Made by a program: the position numbers and the translations under genes. Positions 35,750 through 44,106 of a stretch of 64,000 nt of DNA are shown one piece after another; the first letter of the stretch is position 1, and each line of letters begins with the position of its first letter. The notes beneath the pieces were generated by a model, which saw only the letters and a program-made list of their open reading frames with translations, had not been told where the DNA came from and searched no databases. The stretch lies in contig DLHJ01000003.1 of the NCBI GenBank assembly GCA_002483145.1, forward strand, positions 62,001 through 126,000. Reading direction: 5' to 3'. The stretch comes from Cellvibrio sp. UBA7671 (GTDB lineage Bacteria; Pseudomonadota; Gammaproteobacteria; Pseudomonadales; Cellvibrionaceae).

Positions 35750-36612
35750 AATCATTAAAACTGAACTCCACCAAAAACTCGCTGCGTTTGCGCACGCCGA
35801 TATTGATCGCTTTCACCAGCCTGTTAATTCTAGGCGGTTGCGCCAGCGCACCTAAAACACCTGAGGGTGCCGTTGTTGCGCGTGAAAAACTCACGCAGCT
35901 GCAAAATGACCCGGCGCTCGCAAGCAAGGTGTCGGTCGCCATCCGCAACGCGGACACAGCCGTAAAAGAAGCGGAAATTCCGCGTAAAGATAAAGCGCTC
36001 TCTGACCACTTGGTGTTTGTTGCTGCGCGTGAAGTAGATGTCGCCTGGGCGCAAGCCAAAACGCGACAACTGGAAGACCAGCGCGCCGGCTTGACTGAAC
36101 AACGCAATACTGAGCGATTGGATTCGCGCACCCGTGAAGCCGATCGCGCGCAGGACGCCGCTGAACAAGCCCGTCTTGATGCCGATATGGCACGCGAAGA
36201 CAGCGATGCATTGCGTCGCCAAATTGCCGAGCTGAATGCAAAAGAAACCGAACGCGGTTTAGTGGTGACACTGGGCGATATGCTGTTTGAAACCGGCAAT
36301 TCACAATTGAAAGGCAATGCGGCAGAAAACCTGGCGAAATTATCCAGCTTTCTTAAAGCCTATCCTGAGCGCACGCTGATGATTGAAGGCCACACCGACA
36401 ACGTGGGCAGTGAAGAGAGTAATTTATCGCTCTCGCAACGCCGCGCCGAATCAGTTCGCACCTATCTATTAGAGCAAGGCATCAGTACCAGTCGCCTGGG
36501 CGCTTATGGCAAGGGAGAAAATTCACCCGTCGCAAGCAACGATTCAGTTTCCGGGCGCGCATTGAATCGCCGCGTGGAAGTGATCATCGCGAATGCAACA
36601 GCTGCACAATAA
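35746..36612 (+). CDS. OmpA-family peptidoglycan-binding lipoprotein
   Basis: A 288-residue protein. A hydrophobic signal with lipobox LGGC at about residue 31 is followed by a DUF4398-like helical segment (about residues 40-160, charged and repetitive) and a C-terminal OmpA/MotB domain (170-285). Peptidoglycan-binding residues are seen in 'IEGHTDNVGSEESNLSLSQRRAESVRTYL' and 'RALNRRVEVII'. It should link the outer membrane to the cell wall. It is coupled to the upstream DUF4398 lipoprotein by an ATGA overlap. Many beta/gammaproteobacteria carry such pairs. Confidence 0.9.
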   Translation: MKSLKLNSTKNSLRLRTPILIAFTSLLILGGCASAPKTPEGAVVAREKLTQLQNDPALASKVSVAIRNADTAVKEAEIPRKDKALSDHLVFVAAREVDVAWAQAKTRQLEDQRAGLTEQRNTERLDSRTREADRAQDAAEQARLDADMAREDSDALRRQIAELNAKETERGLVVTLGDMLFETGNSQLKGNAAENLAKLSSFLKAYPERTLMIEGHTDNVGSEESNLSLSQRRAESVRTYLLEQGISTSRLGAYGKGENSPVASNDSVSGRALNRRVEVIIANATAAQ

Positions 36613-36616
36613 AACA

Positions 36617-36652
36617 CTCGCCTGATCGATGCACTAACATCGGTCAGGTGAG
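36617..36652 (+). terminator. Hairpin after the OmpA-family gene
   Basis: A 15-bp stem with two G-U pairs (CTCGCCTGATCGATG and CATCGGTCAGGTGAG) around a 6-base loop. No T-run follows directly, so it may stabilise the mRNA end rather than terminate. Confidence 0.45.
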
Positions 36653-36684
36653 ACTATTCATTATTAAAAATTGAGGAAAAGTAT

Positions 36685-36843
36685 ATGAGCGTAGGAACAA
36701 TTTTATTAATTGTGTTGATTTTAATGTTGATAGGTGCGATTCCCAGTTGGCCGCACAGCCGCAGCTGGGGCTATGGCCCGAGTGGTGGTTTAGGTTTGGT
36801 GGTAGTGATCATACTGGTATTGGTATTAATGGGTCGACTGTAA
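36685..36843 (+). CDS. DUF3309 family small membrane protein
   Basis: A 52-residue protein with ribosome site GAGGAAAA before the ATG. It has two hydrophobic helices around a central 'IPSWPHSRSWGYGPSGG', which is the hallmark of DUF3309 (P-x-W-P-x-S-x-x-W-G-Y-x-P-S-G-G). Function unknown; family members are common next to stress and envelope genes such as those here. Confidence 0.88.
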   Translation: MSVGTILLIVLILMLIGAIPSWPHSRSWGYGPSGGLGLVVVIILVLVLMGRL

Positions 36844-36865
36844 TATTTTTGGAGGCAAGTGCACC

Positions 36866-36985
36866 ATGTTTCGGCAAAGTTTTTTCAATCGCTATCCGCG
36901 TATGGTTCTTAGCCTTATTACAATAATGACGTTAGGTATTATCGGCTTGGGTATTCTGGCGCTTAGCGCTGGATACCTTGGTTAA
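36866..36985 (+). CDS. 39-residue single-helix membrane peptide
   Basis: GGAGG ten bases upstream of the ATG at 36866. The peptide has a basic N-terminus (two Arg and aromatic residues) followed by one hydrophobic helix of about 24 residues, an inside-to-out orientation by the positive-inside rule. It follows DUF3309 by 22 bases and is probably cotranscribed. No family recognised. The 164 bases from 36986 to the catalase-type terminator hold no gene. Confidence 0.5.
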   Translation: MFRQSFFNRYPRMVLSLITIMTLGIIGLGILALSAGYLG

Positions 36986-37149
36986 TCCAGCACTCGATTA
37001 TTGTCATTCTGTATCTCGTTTATTGTTTGAATATTTATCTCCGTTTTTATTTTTATCTGCTTATCAATATTTTAAATTCCATTCTGGTTGTGCATTGACT
37101 TGCTCCGAGCGCAACAGCATACCCAAGCGATACATTCGCAGTAAGTGGT

Positions 37150-37187
37150 AAAAAAAATGTGCGCATGGGCTAAACCCAGCGCACATT
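37150..37187 (-). terminator. Rho-independent terminator of the catalase-like gene
   Basis: On the minus strand AATGTGCGC and TGGG pair with CCCA and GCGCACATT (one bulged base) and are followed by eight T residues, 17 bases after the stop codon. Confidence 0.9.
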
Positions 37188-37203
37188 ACTTGACGGTTAT
37201 TTA

Positions 37204-39174
37204 TCAGGCGACTATGGCACCCATATCTGGACGTTCACTAAAACGGTGAGCGGCTACGGCATCGATAAATGACCTCACAAAATCGTCGGTTGGCGTATTG
37301 GGACCAGCGGTAATAACACCTGGCCCTTTAAATACATCCGACATGACTGATGAGCGCGCTGCACGAGTAATTAACATACCGCCCTCGTTGCTCGCAGCGA
37401 TTGCCTTGCCATGCTTATAAGCTTCTTTGACAAACAGCACTGCGTTGGCATCCTTACAGAGAGCTTCAACACTACGGTGCCCACCGGGAATGTAGACTGC
37501 ATCGAACATCACCGACCCGACGGTGGCGAGGCTCTTATCAATCTGCAGCGCACGCCCCTGACTGCATTTAACTTCACCAAGGCGCGAGCCAATTATTTTT
37601 ACACTTGCGCCACCGGCCACCAATTCCTCGCGCAATGCAATGAGGCGCGCACCTTCGAATCCATTGCCAACCAATACCGCAACACACCGACCGACGAGAA
37701 CATTCTTGCGTGTGTGCGCCATACTCAATGACGACTCTATAAATTCAATGTTCGCAACCGATAAAGATTCAGAGACCGGCAGAGTGATCCCCAAACCCTC
37801 AGCGACACGTGCAGCCAATGTGTTATCTACCTGCATCAGGTTAGCAACCATACGTTCGCGTATTTCTGGCACGCTCACCTTGGCCAATTCAAAACAAAAT
37901 GCCGCAACCATATGGTTCTGCTCCCACGCTGACTGGCTGCGCCAAAACAGCGCGGCTTGCGTAAAGCGGTCACTGAATAATTGATTGGTTGCCAGTTTTT
38001 TTTCACTTGATAGCGTTTCTGGAAAGTTAACAGGATCGCCGACCGCCAAATATTTTTGCATTGGGTTTTCAACGGAATAAAGTTCGCAACTTGAGCTGTC
38101 GGAATTCCTGAATGCGCGCAACTGGATGTCGCGTTTAAGCTTATCAATCATCGTACGCGAACGGTTAAGTGGTAATTCTGTAAAATTGGCGCTGCAAAGA
38201 CGCGACATTTGTATATCGGAATCAGAAAATGCTTTTACGGAGTGTTCGTTATTGAGTTCAATTCCAGGAACCAGATTGTCTGTATGAAAAGCTACCTGCT
38301 CAATTTCATCAAAATAGTTTTCCGGATTTTGGTTCAGAGTGAGCTTGCCGACAATACGCACAGGCACCAGGGATTCCGGAATCAATTTAGTCGCATCCTG
38401 CAGATCAAAATCAAATTTGTAGCGATCTTCTTCCAGAACTATCTGCAAACCCAATTCCCATTCGGGAAAGTGCCCTTGATCGATTAACTCCCACAGATGG
38501 CGCAAATGAAAATCAGCATCCTTGGCTGCCAGTTTTACCGCCTCATCCCACACCAATGAATGCACTCCCAGCACTGGCTTCCAATGAAATTTCACCCAAT
38601 AGGATTTGCCGCGCGCGTTAACAAAGCGAAACGTATGCACACCAAAACCTTCCATCATTGCGAAGCTGCGCGGCAGCGCGCGATCCGACATAGTCCACAT
38701 AACTTTATGCATGGATTCCGGGTTCAGTGAAATAACATCCCAAAATCGGTTATGCGCGGATGAAACATGGGGCGCCTGGTTATCCGTTTCCGGTTTTGCC
38801 GCGTGAATCAGGTCGGCGAAGGTTGCACCATACTGGCTATACATCACCGGCAGGTTACTGCCGACTAAATCAAAATTCCCCTCACCAGTAAAGAAGCGCA
38901 CCGCAAAACCACGCGGAGTGCGCGTGCAGTCACCCGAACCACGCACGCTGGCAAGGGTAGAAAAACGTACAAAGACCGGGGTAGTAGTGGCAGGGTCCTG
39001 TAGAAACACTGCTTTGGTGTATTGACATTGGGACTCATACAGCTGAAATATTCCATGCGCCGCTGCAGCACGGGTATTGATTCTGCGTTCGGGCTCAAAA
39101 CGCATTATTTTTTCGCTCAATGCGTGCCCTTCAACCATCTTGATTGCCTGGGTATCACCCTTGAAATTTGCCAT
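37204..39174 (-). CDS. Large-subunit catalase homologue lacking distal His and proximal Tyr
   Basis: A 656-residue protein homologous over its whole length to clade 2 (HPII/KatE-type) catalases, including a C-terminal DJ-1/PfpI-like domain (about residues 495-650). Conserved catalase segments are easy to see: 'TPVFVRFSTLASVRGSGD', 'PRGFAVRFFTGEGNFDLVGSNLPV' with the distal Asn, and 'NQNPENYFDEIEQVAFHTDNLVPGIE'. But the distal active-site His, normally in V-H-A-R-G-x-x-A-H-G, is Asn33 (R-R-I-N-T-R-A-x-A-A-H-G). The heme-ligating Tyr, normally F-S-Y-x-D-T-Q, is Asp318 (F-S-D-S-D-I-Q). Both codons were checked in the DNA. The frame is intact and a good terminator follows, so it is not an obvious pseudogene. 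Normal catalase activity is not expected. What it does instead is unknown. Confidence 0.88.
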   Translation of the reverse strand: MANFKGDTQAIKMVEGHALSEKIMRFEPERRINTRAAAAHGIFQLYESQCQYTKAVFLQDPATTTPVFVRFSTLASVRGSGDCTRTPRGFAVRFFTGEGNFDLVGSNLPVMYSQYGATFADLIHAAKPETDNQAPHVSSAHNRFWDVISLNPESMHKVMWTMSDRALPRSFAMMEGFGVHTFRFVNARGKSYWVKFHWKPVLGVHSLVWDEAVKLAAKDADFHLRHLWELIDQGHFPEWELGLQIVLEEDRYKFDFDLQDATKLIPESLVPVRIVGKLTLNQNPENYFDEIEQVAFHTDNLVPGIELNNEHSVKAFSDSDIQMSRLCSANFTELPLNRSRTMIDKLKRDIQLRAFRNSDSSSCELYSVENPMQKYLAVGDPVNFPETLSSEKKLATNQLFSDRFTQAALFWRSQSAWEQNHMVAAFCFELAKVSVPEIRERMVANLMQVDNTLAARVAEGLGITLPVSESLSVANIEFIESSLSMAHTRKNVLVGRCVAVLVGNGFEGARLIALREELVAGGASVKIIGSRLGEVKCSQGRALQIDKSLATVGSVMFDAVYIPGGHRSVEALCKDANAVLFVKEAYKHGKAIAASNEGGMLITRAARSSVMSDVFKGPGVITAGPNTPTDDFVRSFIDAVAAHRFSERPDMGAIVA

Positions 39175-39720
39175 TCAACTATCCTCGTAGAAACTTTTAA
39201 TGCCACGCTCTTCATACCAAACAGTTAAAAATCAAATAAGGCAAAAAAACATTCCTAGTGTAAAAATATCCAGATTCAAATAATGCCTGATATTCATATT
39301 ACAAACTGATGTGCCAAATTATCGCGTCTACCCGATAAAATCGGCATTTTTTAACTAAAAACTTTTAAAAAAACCGTGATTGGCATCGCGAAAAAAATTA
39401 ACTAATAATTAATAAAATCCGCTAGTGAAAACCGTTGCGATAGTAACAGCAACATATGAACAAAATAAGAATCACATCTGCAAATGTGATTGTACTCACA
39501 CCACTGTAAATCAAATGAATTAGAACTGCAGAATCCATAAAATAATGGCGTTTAAGAAAGACCATCCACATCGCACAATGTGCAACGAGACGATAAAAAG
39601 AAATGAAATCTGTGCGGTATCATCCAATCCAACTATTTTTCCAAACAAAAATCCTGCATTCAGCTTTGATTCAGAAAACAATTAAAAACTTCAATATTGT
39701 CACCGAAAAATACATTTGCC
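39175..39720. other. A/T-rich intergenic region
   Basis: About 545 bases upstream of the catalase-like gene and downstream of the BON lipoprotein gene, both on the minus strand. It is very A/T-rich. No gene, RNA or clear operator was recognised. Confidence 0.5.
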
Positions 39721-40071
39721 TTAATTTTGCTCTTTTATCCCCAGCACATCTTCCACTGACTCAACACCTGCCACGCCCCTTGCAGTTCTTACGGCGAGAT
39801 CATGCTGTGCTTGATTATCCACAATGCCGCGTAAACTCACCTCACCATTGCTAACCATTACGGCAATATCAACATCAGCCAAGGATTCTTGCTCGGCCAG
39901 TGCTACTTTTACGGCGTGCGCCAATTCCATATCGACTACCTCTGCAGTCACACTGGCCAGAGTATCTTCTGAGCTGACAATACCCTCAGATTTATCGCAA
40001 CCACAAAACCCCATTACCAATACGGCAATAACGGCTACATTCAAACCCAGTGATCGCTGCCGCTTGGTCAT
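39721..40071 (-). CDS. BON-domain lipoprotein
   Basis: A 116-residue protein. A signal peptide ends in GFCGC, a plausible lipobox with Cys near residue 25, so the protein is probably lipid-anchored. The mature part has one BON domain (about residues 48-112), with 'VSNGEVSLRGIVDNQAQHDLAVRTARGVAGVESVEDVL' fitting the family closely. It belongs with the three-BON protein at 34474 as a periplasmic envelope-stress protein. Confidence 0.85.
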   Translation of the reverse strand: MTKRQRSLGLNVAVIAVLVMGFCGCDKSEGIVSSEDTLASVTAEVVDMELAHAVKVALAEQESLADVDIAVMVSNGEVSLRGIVDNQAQHDLAVRTARGVAGVESVEDVLGIKEQN

Positions 40072-40270
40072 TTAATGTTATCTCCATTTACCGTTAACGA
40101 GTCATCGTAGAGGCAAGCATTAGACTACCTGACTCGTCGGTTTTCCGTGCGATACCGAACCCAAGGCACATATCTTGATGCCATTTGAGGCTATTGCTAT
40201 ATATCTTTCCTGCATAATTGGATGTAGCCTAGGGCTGCAGGACTCCTTTTCCCAATCCGCGAGAACTATC

Positions 40271-40387
40271 ATGAGCAAAGCACAAGACAGCAAAAAGGAA
40301 ACCAAGAAACCCGCCGCTAAGACAGCAAAAGAAAAACAGGAAGCAAAAAAGGCCAAGAAAGCAGAGAATGCACGTAAAGAGTTTTAA
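40271..40387 (+). CDS. 38-residue Lys/Ala-rich peptide
   Basis: Short frame from the ATG at 40271. Almost half the residues are Lys, with Ala, Glu and Gln filling in ('KKETKKPAAKTAKEKQEAKKAKKAE'), so it is highly basic and helical or disordered. Such peptides resemble histone-H1-like tails or nucleic-acid-binding fragments. The ribosome site is weak. Compositional bias means it could be chance, but nothing overlaps it. Confidence 0.4.
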   Translation: MSKAQDSKKETKKPAAKTAKEKQEAKKAKKAENARKEF

Positions 40388-40512
40388 TCGTGCTATTTAG
40401 CGATGCCAATTATTTATGTGCGCGCTACAGAAATTCTTGAACGATATATCCAGCATTCGAATAAAGAAGAGCAGACTAATGTCATTCGCATTAGCCTGCA
40501 TTCCATTTAAAC

Positions 40513-40662
40513 TTACGGCTGCAAATACTCGCGCTCGGATTCGCTGCAAAAAAAGTAACCGGCAGTGTGAGGGCAGTCAGTAGTTAAGCCGTATATTACA
40601 AAAGCAAAAAAAAGTACGCCTACAACAGCTACTGCTATTTTTAATCCTTTTGTCAGATGCAT
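40513..40662 (-). CDS. 49-residue single-pass membrane protein
   Basis: Starts at ATG 40662 with GGAG seven bases upstream. A short basic N-terminus leads into one hydrophobic helix (about residues 8-26), followed by a polar tail with two Cys (about residues 30 and 39) in 'TDCPHTAGYFFCSESE'. The tail would lie in the periplasm, where the two Cys could form a disulfide. It is 16 bases after the ferritin-like gene and probably cotranscribed. Family not recognised. Confidence 0.5.
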   Translation of the reverse strand: MHLTKGLKIAVAVVGVLFFAFVIYGLTTDCPHTAGYFFCSESEREYLQP

Positions 40663-40678
40663 TGTCAGCTCCGGTTTT

Positions 40679-41251
40679 TCAGTTGATAACAAACTCACTT
40701 ACGTTTGATTTAGGGAAATCATCTAACCAATCCGCCAACTCATCTGCATGCGACTCTTCCATTGCTAAAATTTCCTCGAGCATACGGCTGGTGGTAGGAT
40801 CGTCATTGCCAAGGTATTGGATCAGGTCGCGATAGCTGTCAATCGCAACACGCTCGGCGATCAAATTCTCCCTGATCATTTCAACCAAAGAATTGGCAGA
40901 AGCAAACTTGACATGGCTGCGTGTATTAAGTCCATCGGGTGAAAAGTTTGGCTCGCCTCCCAATTGCACAATACGCGCAGCGATCATATCGGCGTGCGCC
41001 AATTCTTCGCTAGCGTGCACTAAAAATTCCTGTGCAATACCTTTGGCGTGAATGCCGCGCGCCATGAAGTGATGTGAGCGATAGCGCAGCACACAAATCA
41101 ATTCAGTTGCCAAGGCTTCATTGAGATAATAAAGAACCTCATCAACATTAGCGGAATAACCTGCAGTAACCGCACCCTGCTCTAAATTCTCCAGCGCTTG
41201 ATCGCGCAAGCTTTCTACAATGTTTTCATTGGGTTTAATTTTCATGATCAT
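40679..41251 (-). CDS. Ferritin-like (bacterioferritin-type) protein
   Basis: A 190-residue four-helix-bundle protein. Iron-type ligands are suggested by Glu in 'LNEALATELICVLRY', E-x-x-H in 'EELAHADMIAARI', Glu in 'ENLIAERVAIDSYRDLI', and E-x-x-H in 'MEESHADELADWL'. These form the four-helix E/ExxH pattern of di-iron ferritins. 'VQLGGEP' after the second helix is typical of bacterioferritin-like proteins. It should oxidise and store iron or protect from oxidative stress. The ribosome site AGGAAAT precedes the first ATG; a second ATG two codons later is possible. Confidence 0.85.
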   Translation of the reverse strand: MIMKIKPNENIVESLRDQALENLEQGAVTAGYSANVDEVLYYLNEALATELICVLRYRSHHFMARGIHAKGIAQEFLVHASEELAHADMIAARIVQLGGEPNFSPDGLNTRSHVKFASANSLVEMIRENLIAERVAIDSYRDLIQYLGNDDPTTSRMLEEILAMEESHADELADWLDDFPKSNVSEFVIN

Positions 41252-41459
41252 ATTTCCTGAAGATGTACCCCAGCTTGCCCTGCGGAAAATATTGAGTCGG
41301 TGCGCAACCGCACAAACGGGGTCTCAATAGCGACAAACAGGTGCTTTGTGGTGTACCGAACAGAGGCATGTGAATTGATTCGACAAACTAGGGAAGCGAG
41401 ATTGTACGGCACCTGTCTCGCGCCCTTGTTGGCGCCGCAGTGCTATATGGAAGAATTAA

Positions 41460-42188
41460 ATGCACCAGCCATCGGACTCGCAAAAACCACAGCCATTGGA
41501 ACCAGCAACCAACCGATTATTGCAAGGATTGCCACCAAAATTGCGCGATCATTTACTCAACTCTTGTGAACTGGTTAATCTACAATTTGGCACGATTTTG
41601 TGCGAAGCAGAACGTCCGTTTAAATACGTGTACTTCCCTCTTACAGCATTTATTTCTTTAGTTACCCTTATTGACGGGCATCAACCGCTTGAGGTGGGTT
41701 TAATCGGCAATGAAGGTATGCTGGGCTCAACATTGTCACTGGGTATTCCCACTGCGCCACTGCGCGCCCTTGTGCAAGGTTCGGGCAAATCATTGCGCCT
41801 GAGTGCGGCACAATTGCGCCGCGAACTTCATGCGGCACCGGCACTGGTTAACCAATTGAACCGTTATGTGTATGTGCAGCATGAACAATTAGCAAAAACA
41901 ACAGCATGTATTCATTTCCATGAAACAGAACCGCGGCTCGCACGTTGGTTATTAATGACGCATGACCGCACACATGCTGACCAATTGCATTTAACACAGG
42001 AATTCCTTGCAGATATGCTCGGTGTACGTCGCAGTAGCGTTACCGTCGCGGCAGGTGCTTTACAAACGAAAAAAATAATCCACTACAGTCGAGGCGAAAT
42101 AATAATTCTCGACCGCAAAGGTTTGGAATCTGCAGCCTGCGAATGCTACAACATGATGATTCGGGATTATGAAAATATATTTTCATAA
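41460..42188 (+). CDS. Crp/Fnr-family transcriptional regulator
   Basis: A 242-residue protein: cyclic-nucleotide-binding-like sensor domain (about residues 25-145) and C-terminal winged helix (155-235) with the recognition segment 'LTQEFLADMLGVRRSSVTVAAGALQ'. There is no N-terminal Cys cluster, so it is not an oxygen-sensing FNR. The cAMP-binding Arg/Glu pattern is also not evident, so the signal is unknown. A paralogue lies at 62806. The C-terminal 'CECYNMM' is shared in kind by the paralogue ('CECYAVV'), a trait of this Crp subgroup. It is divergent from the ferritin gene. Confidence 0.85.
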   Translation: MHQPSDSQKPQPLEPATNRLLQGLPPKLRDHLLNSCELVNLQFGTILCEAERPFKYVYFPLTAFISLVTLIDGHQPLEVGLIGNEGMLGSTLSLGIPTAPLRALVQGSGKSLRLSAAQLRRELHAAPALVNQLNRYVYVQHEQLAKTTACIHFHETEPRLARWLLMTHDRTHADQLHLTQEFLADMLGVRRSSVTVAAGALQTKKIIHYSRGEIIILDRKGLESAACECYNMMIRDYENIFS

Positions 42189-42235
42189 GGAATGGCACAG
42201 CAAACCTGCAAACCTGCAAACAATCTTTAATGACT

Positions 42236-43978
42236 TTAACCACTTCGCGCGATTGGGCATGGATTAGATGGGCTTATATCAGCGCGGTAAAACTGGTAAT
42301 TATTTCGCCCATAGGTTTTAGCGCAATACATAGCAGCATCCGCGTGTTGAAATAAACTCTCCACATCGTTGCCATCGTCAGGATAGATGCTCACACCAAT
42401 ACTCAAGGTCACGTCTAATTCACACTCATGGATAGTATGTGGTGCTGCAAATGCAGTAATCAGTTTTTCGGCAACTTGTGCTGCATCCTGACGTTGAGCT
42501 ATTTCTGTCAGCAATACTACAAACTCATCCCCTCCCTGACGGCACACAGTATCGGTAGCACGCACAACATCCGTCATACGTTTTGCAACTGACTGCAGTA
42601 ATTTGTCACCTACAGCATGACCGAGCGTGTCGTTGACAAGCTTAAAGTTATCCAAATCTATAAACAGTAGTGCGACTTGCTTTTTCTTGCGCTGGGCTAA
42701 CCCCACTGCACGGGTTAAACGTTCGGTCAGGAGTGCGCGGTTAGCGAGTCCGGTAAGGAAATCGTGCTGCGCCATATGCAACATTTTTTGTGCCATTGCG
42801 CGCGTTTCGCTGACATCGTGAAACACAATGACCGCACCTGTCACCTGGTTATCGCGGTTGTGTATAGGAGCAATCGAATCTTCGATAGGTGATTCAGTAC
42901 CGTCTCGACGCACCAGCAAACAATTCGTCGGCAACTTTACGGTGGTATCCGCTGTAAGTGCGCGTGCGATAGGATTTTCTGGCGTCTTGCGCGTTTCAGC
43001 GTCGATTAGGGTAAACACTTTTTCCAGCGGCAACCCCAAGGCATCTTTTAGCGTCCAGCCCGTCATTGTTTCTGCAACACGATTTAAATAACTGACTTTA
43101 CCGGCAAGATTAGTGGTAAGCACACCATCGCCTATCGAATTCAAGGTAACCTGCGCGCGCTCTTGCTGCTCAAAAACTGTTTCTTCCGATAAACGCAAAA
43201 TCATCTCAATGGATTTTCGGTCGCTGATATCTTCGACAATTTGCACAAAACCTTGCGATTTTTTTCCTTCGCCACCTGTACGAATTGCAGCGGCATTTAA
43301 ACGTGTCCAGATTACTGATTTATCTTTACGCAAAAAACGCACTTCGGCGATAAAAGGGGTTTGGCAGCGCACCGCATCGCCCCACTCTGAAATAGCCTGC
43401 AAGCGATCATCAGGATGAATGGCGCTGGTCCAATTAGTACCGAGCGTCTCCTCAAGGGTTTGCCCGGAGATGGTGTGATAAGCGGCGTTAGTGTAAATGC
43501 AGTTTCCCTGTGCATCCGACACAAAAATGCCGAGCGGCGATGCATCGCTCATCGCCCGAAAACGTTCATCGCTTTCATGCAATGCGATACGCGATACTTT
43601 TCGCTCCAAAATATATTTCAGCGCACGCGGTAGCCAATGTGCATCGATATGACCTTTAGCAAAATAATCGTGTGCTCCGCGCTTCATGGCCGCGCGCATT
43701 AACTTGTCATCACTCGCCGCGCTCAACACTAAAATCAACGCATCAGGTGCAGCAGCAATCACTTTATCGAATACATCCAAACCTTTGCCGTCGGGTAGCG
43801 CAAGATCCAGCAAAATAACCTCAATGGAGTTTTGAGCAAGATGCTTCAACGCATCTGCAAGTGAGGTCACCCACTCCACCATAAACGCAGTGCCGTCGTC
43901 GCGCAGCGCATCTTTTATCAATTTGGCATCAGCGGGATTGCTCTCAATTAGCAATAAATGGGTCGCGGGGATCATCAT
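42236..43978 (-). CDS. REC-PAS-PAS-GGDEF diguanylate cyclase
   Basis: A 580-residue signalling protein. Residues 5-125 are a receiver domain (phospho-acceptor D58 in LLDLALPDG), followed by two PAS domains (about 138-260 and 270-385). The C-terminal part (400-565) is a GGDEF domain with intact GGDEF near residue 478 and an inhibitory-site R-A-T-D five residues before it. It should make cyclic di-GMP, with product inhibition, under control of a partner kinase and of PAS ligands; no kinase is adjacent. There is no membrane segment. It lies 128 bases downstream of ndvB on the same strand. Confidence 0.92.
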   Translation of the reverse strand: MMIPATHLLLIESNPADAKLIKDALRDDGTAFMVEWVTSLADALKHLAQNSIEVILLDLALPDGKGLDVFDKVIAAAPDALILVLSAASDDKLMRAAMKRGAHDYFAKGHIDAHWLPRALKYILERKVSRIALHESDERFRAMSDASPLGIFVSDAQGNCIYTNAAYHTISGQTLEETLGTNWTSAIHPDDRLQAISEWGDAVRCQTPFIAEVRFLRKDKSVIWTRLNAAAIRTGGEGKKSQGFVQIVEDISDRKSIEMILRLSEETVFEQQERAQVTLNSIGDGVLTTNLAGKVSYLNRVAETMTGWTLKDALGLPLEKVFTLIDAETRKTPENPIARALTADTTVKLPTNCLLVRRDGTESPIEDSIAPIHNRDNQVTGAVIVFHDVSETRAMAQKMLHMAQHDFLTGLANRALLTERLTRAVGLAQRKKKQVALLFIDLDNFKLVNDTLGHAVGDKLLQSVAKRMTDVVRATDTVCRQGGDEFVVLLTEIAQRQDAAQVAEKLITAFAAPHTIHECELDVTLSIGVSIYPDDGNDVESLFQHADAAMYCAKTYGRNNYQFYRADISPSNPCPIARSG

Positions 43979-44106
43979 GACAAAACATCACCCAATACAG
44001 GAAAGATGCATGAGATTAATGCGATAGGCCGTTGATGTCAGTGCGCTGACGTACGGAGATGATTTTGGCGATAAAGGGTGAGAATAAATAAAGCGGATCG
44101 CATTAT

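Noticed and set aside
37204-39174. Catalase-like gene as an ordinary pseudogene or annotation as active KatE
   Set aside because: The frame is intact with a good terminator, so it is not an obvious pseudogene; both essential residues are changed, so it should not be called an active catalase either.
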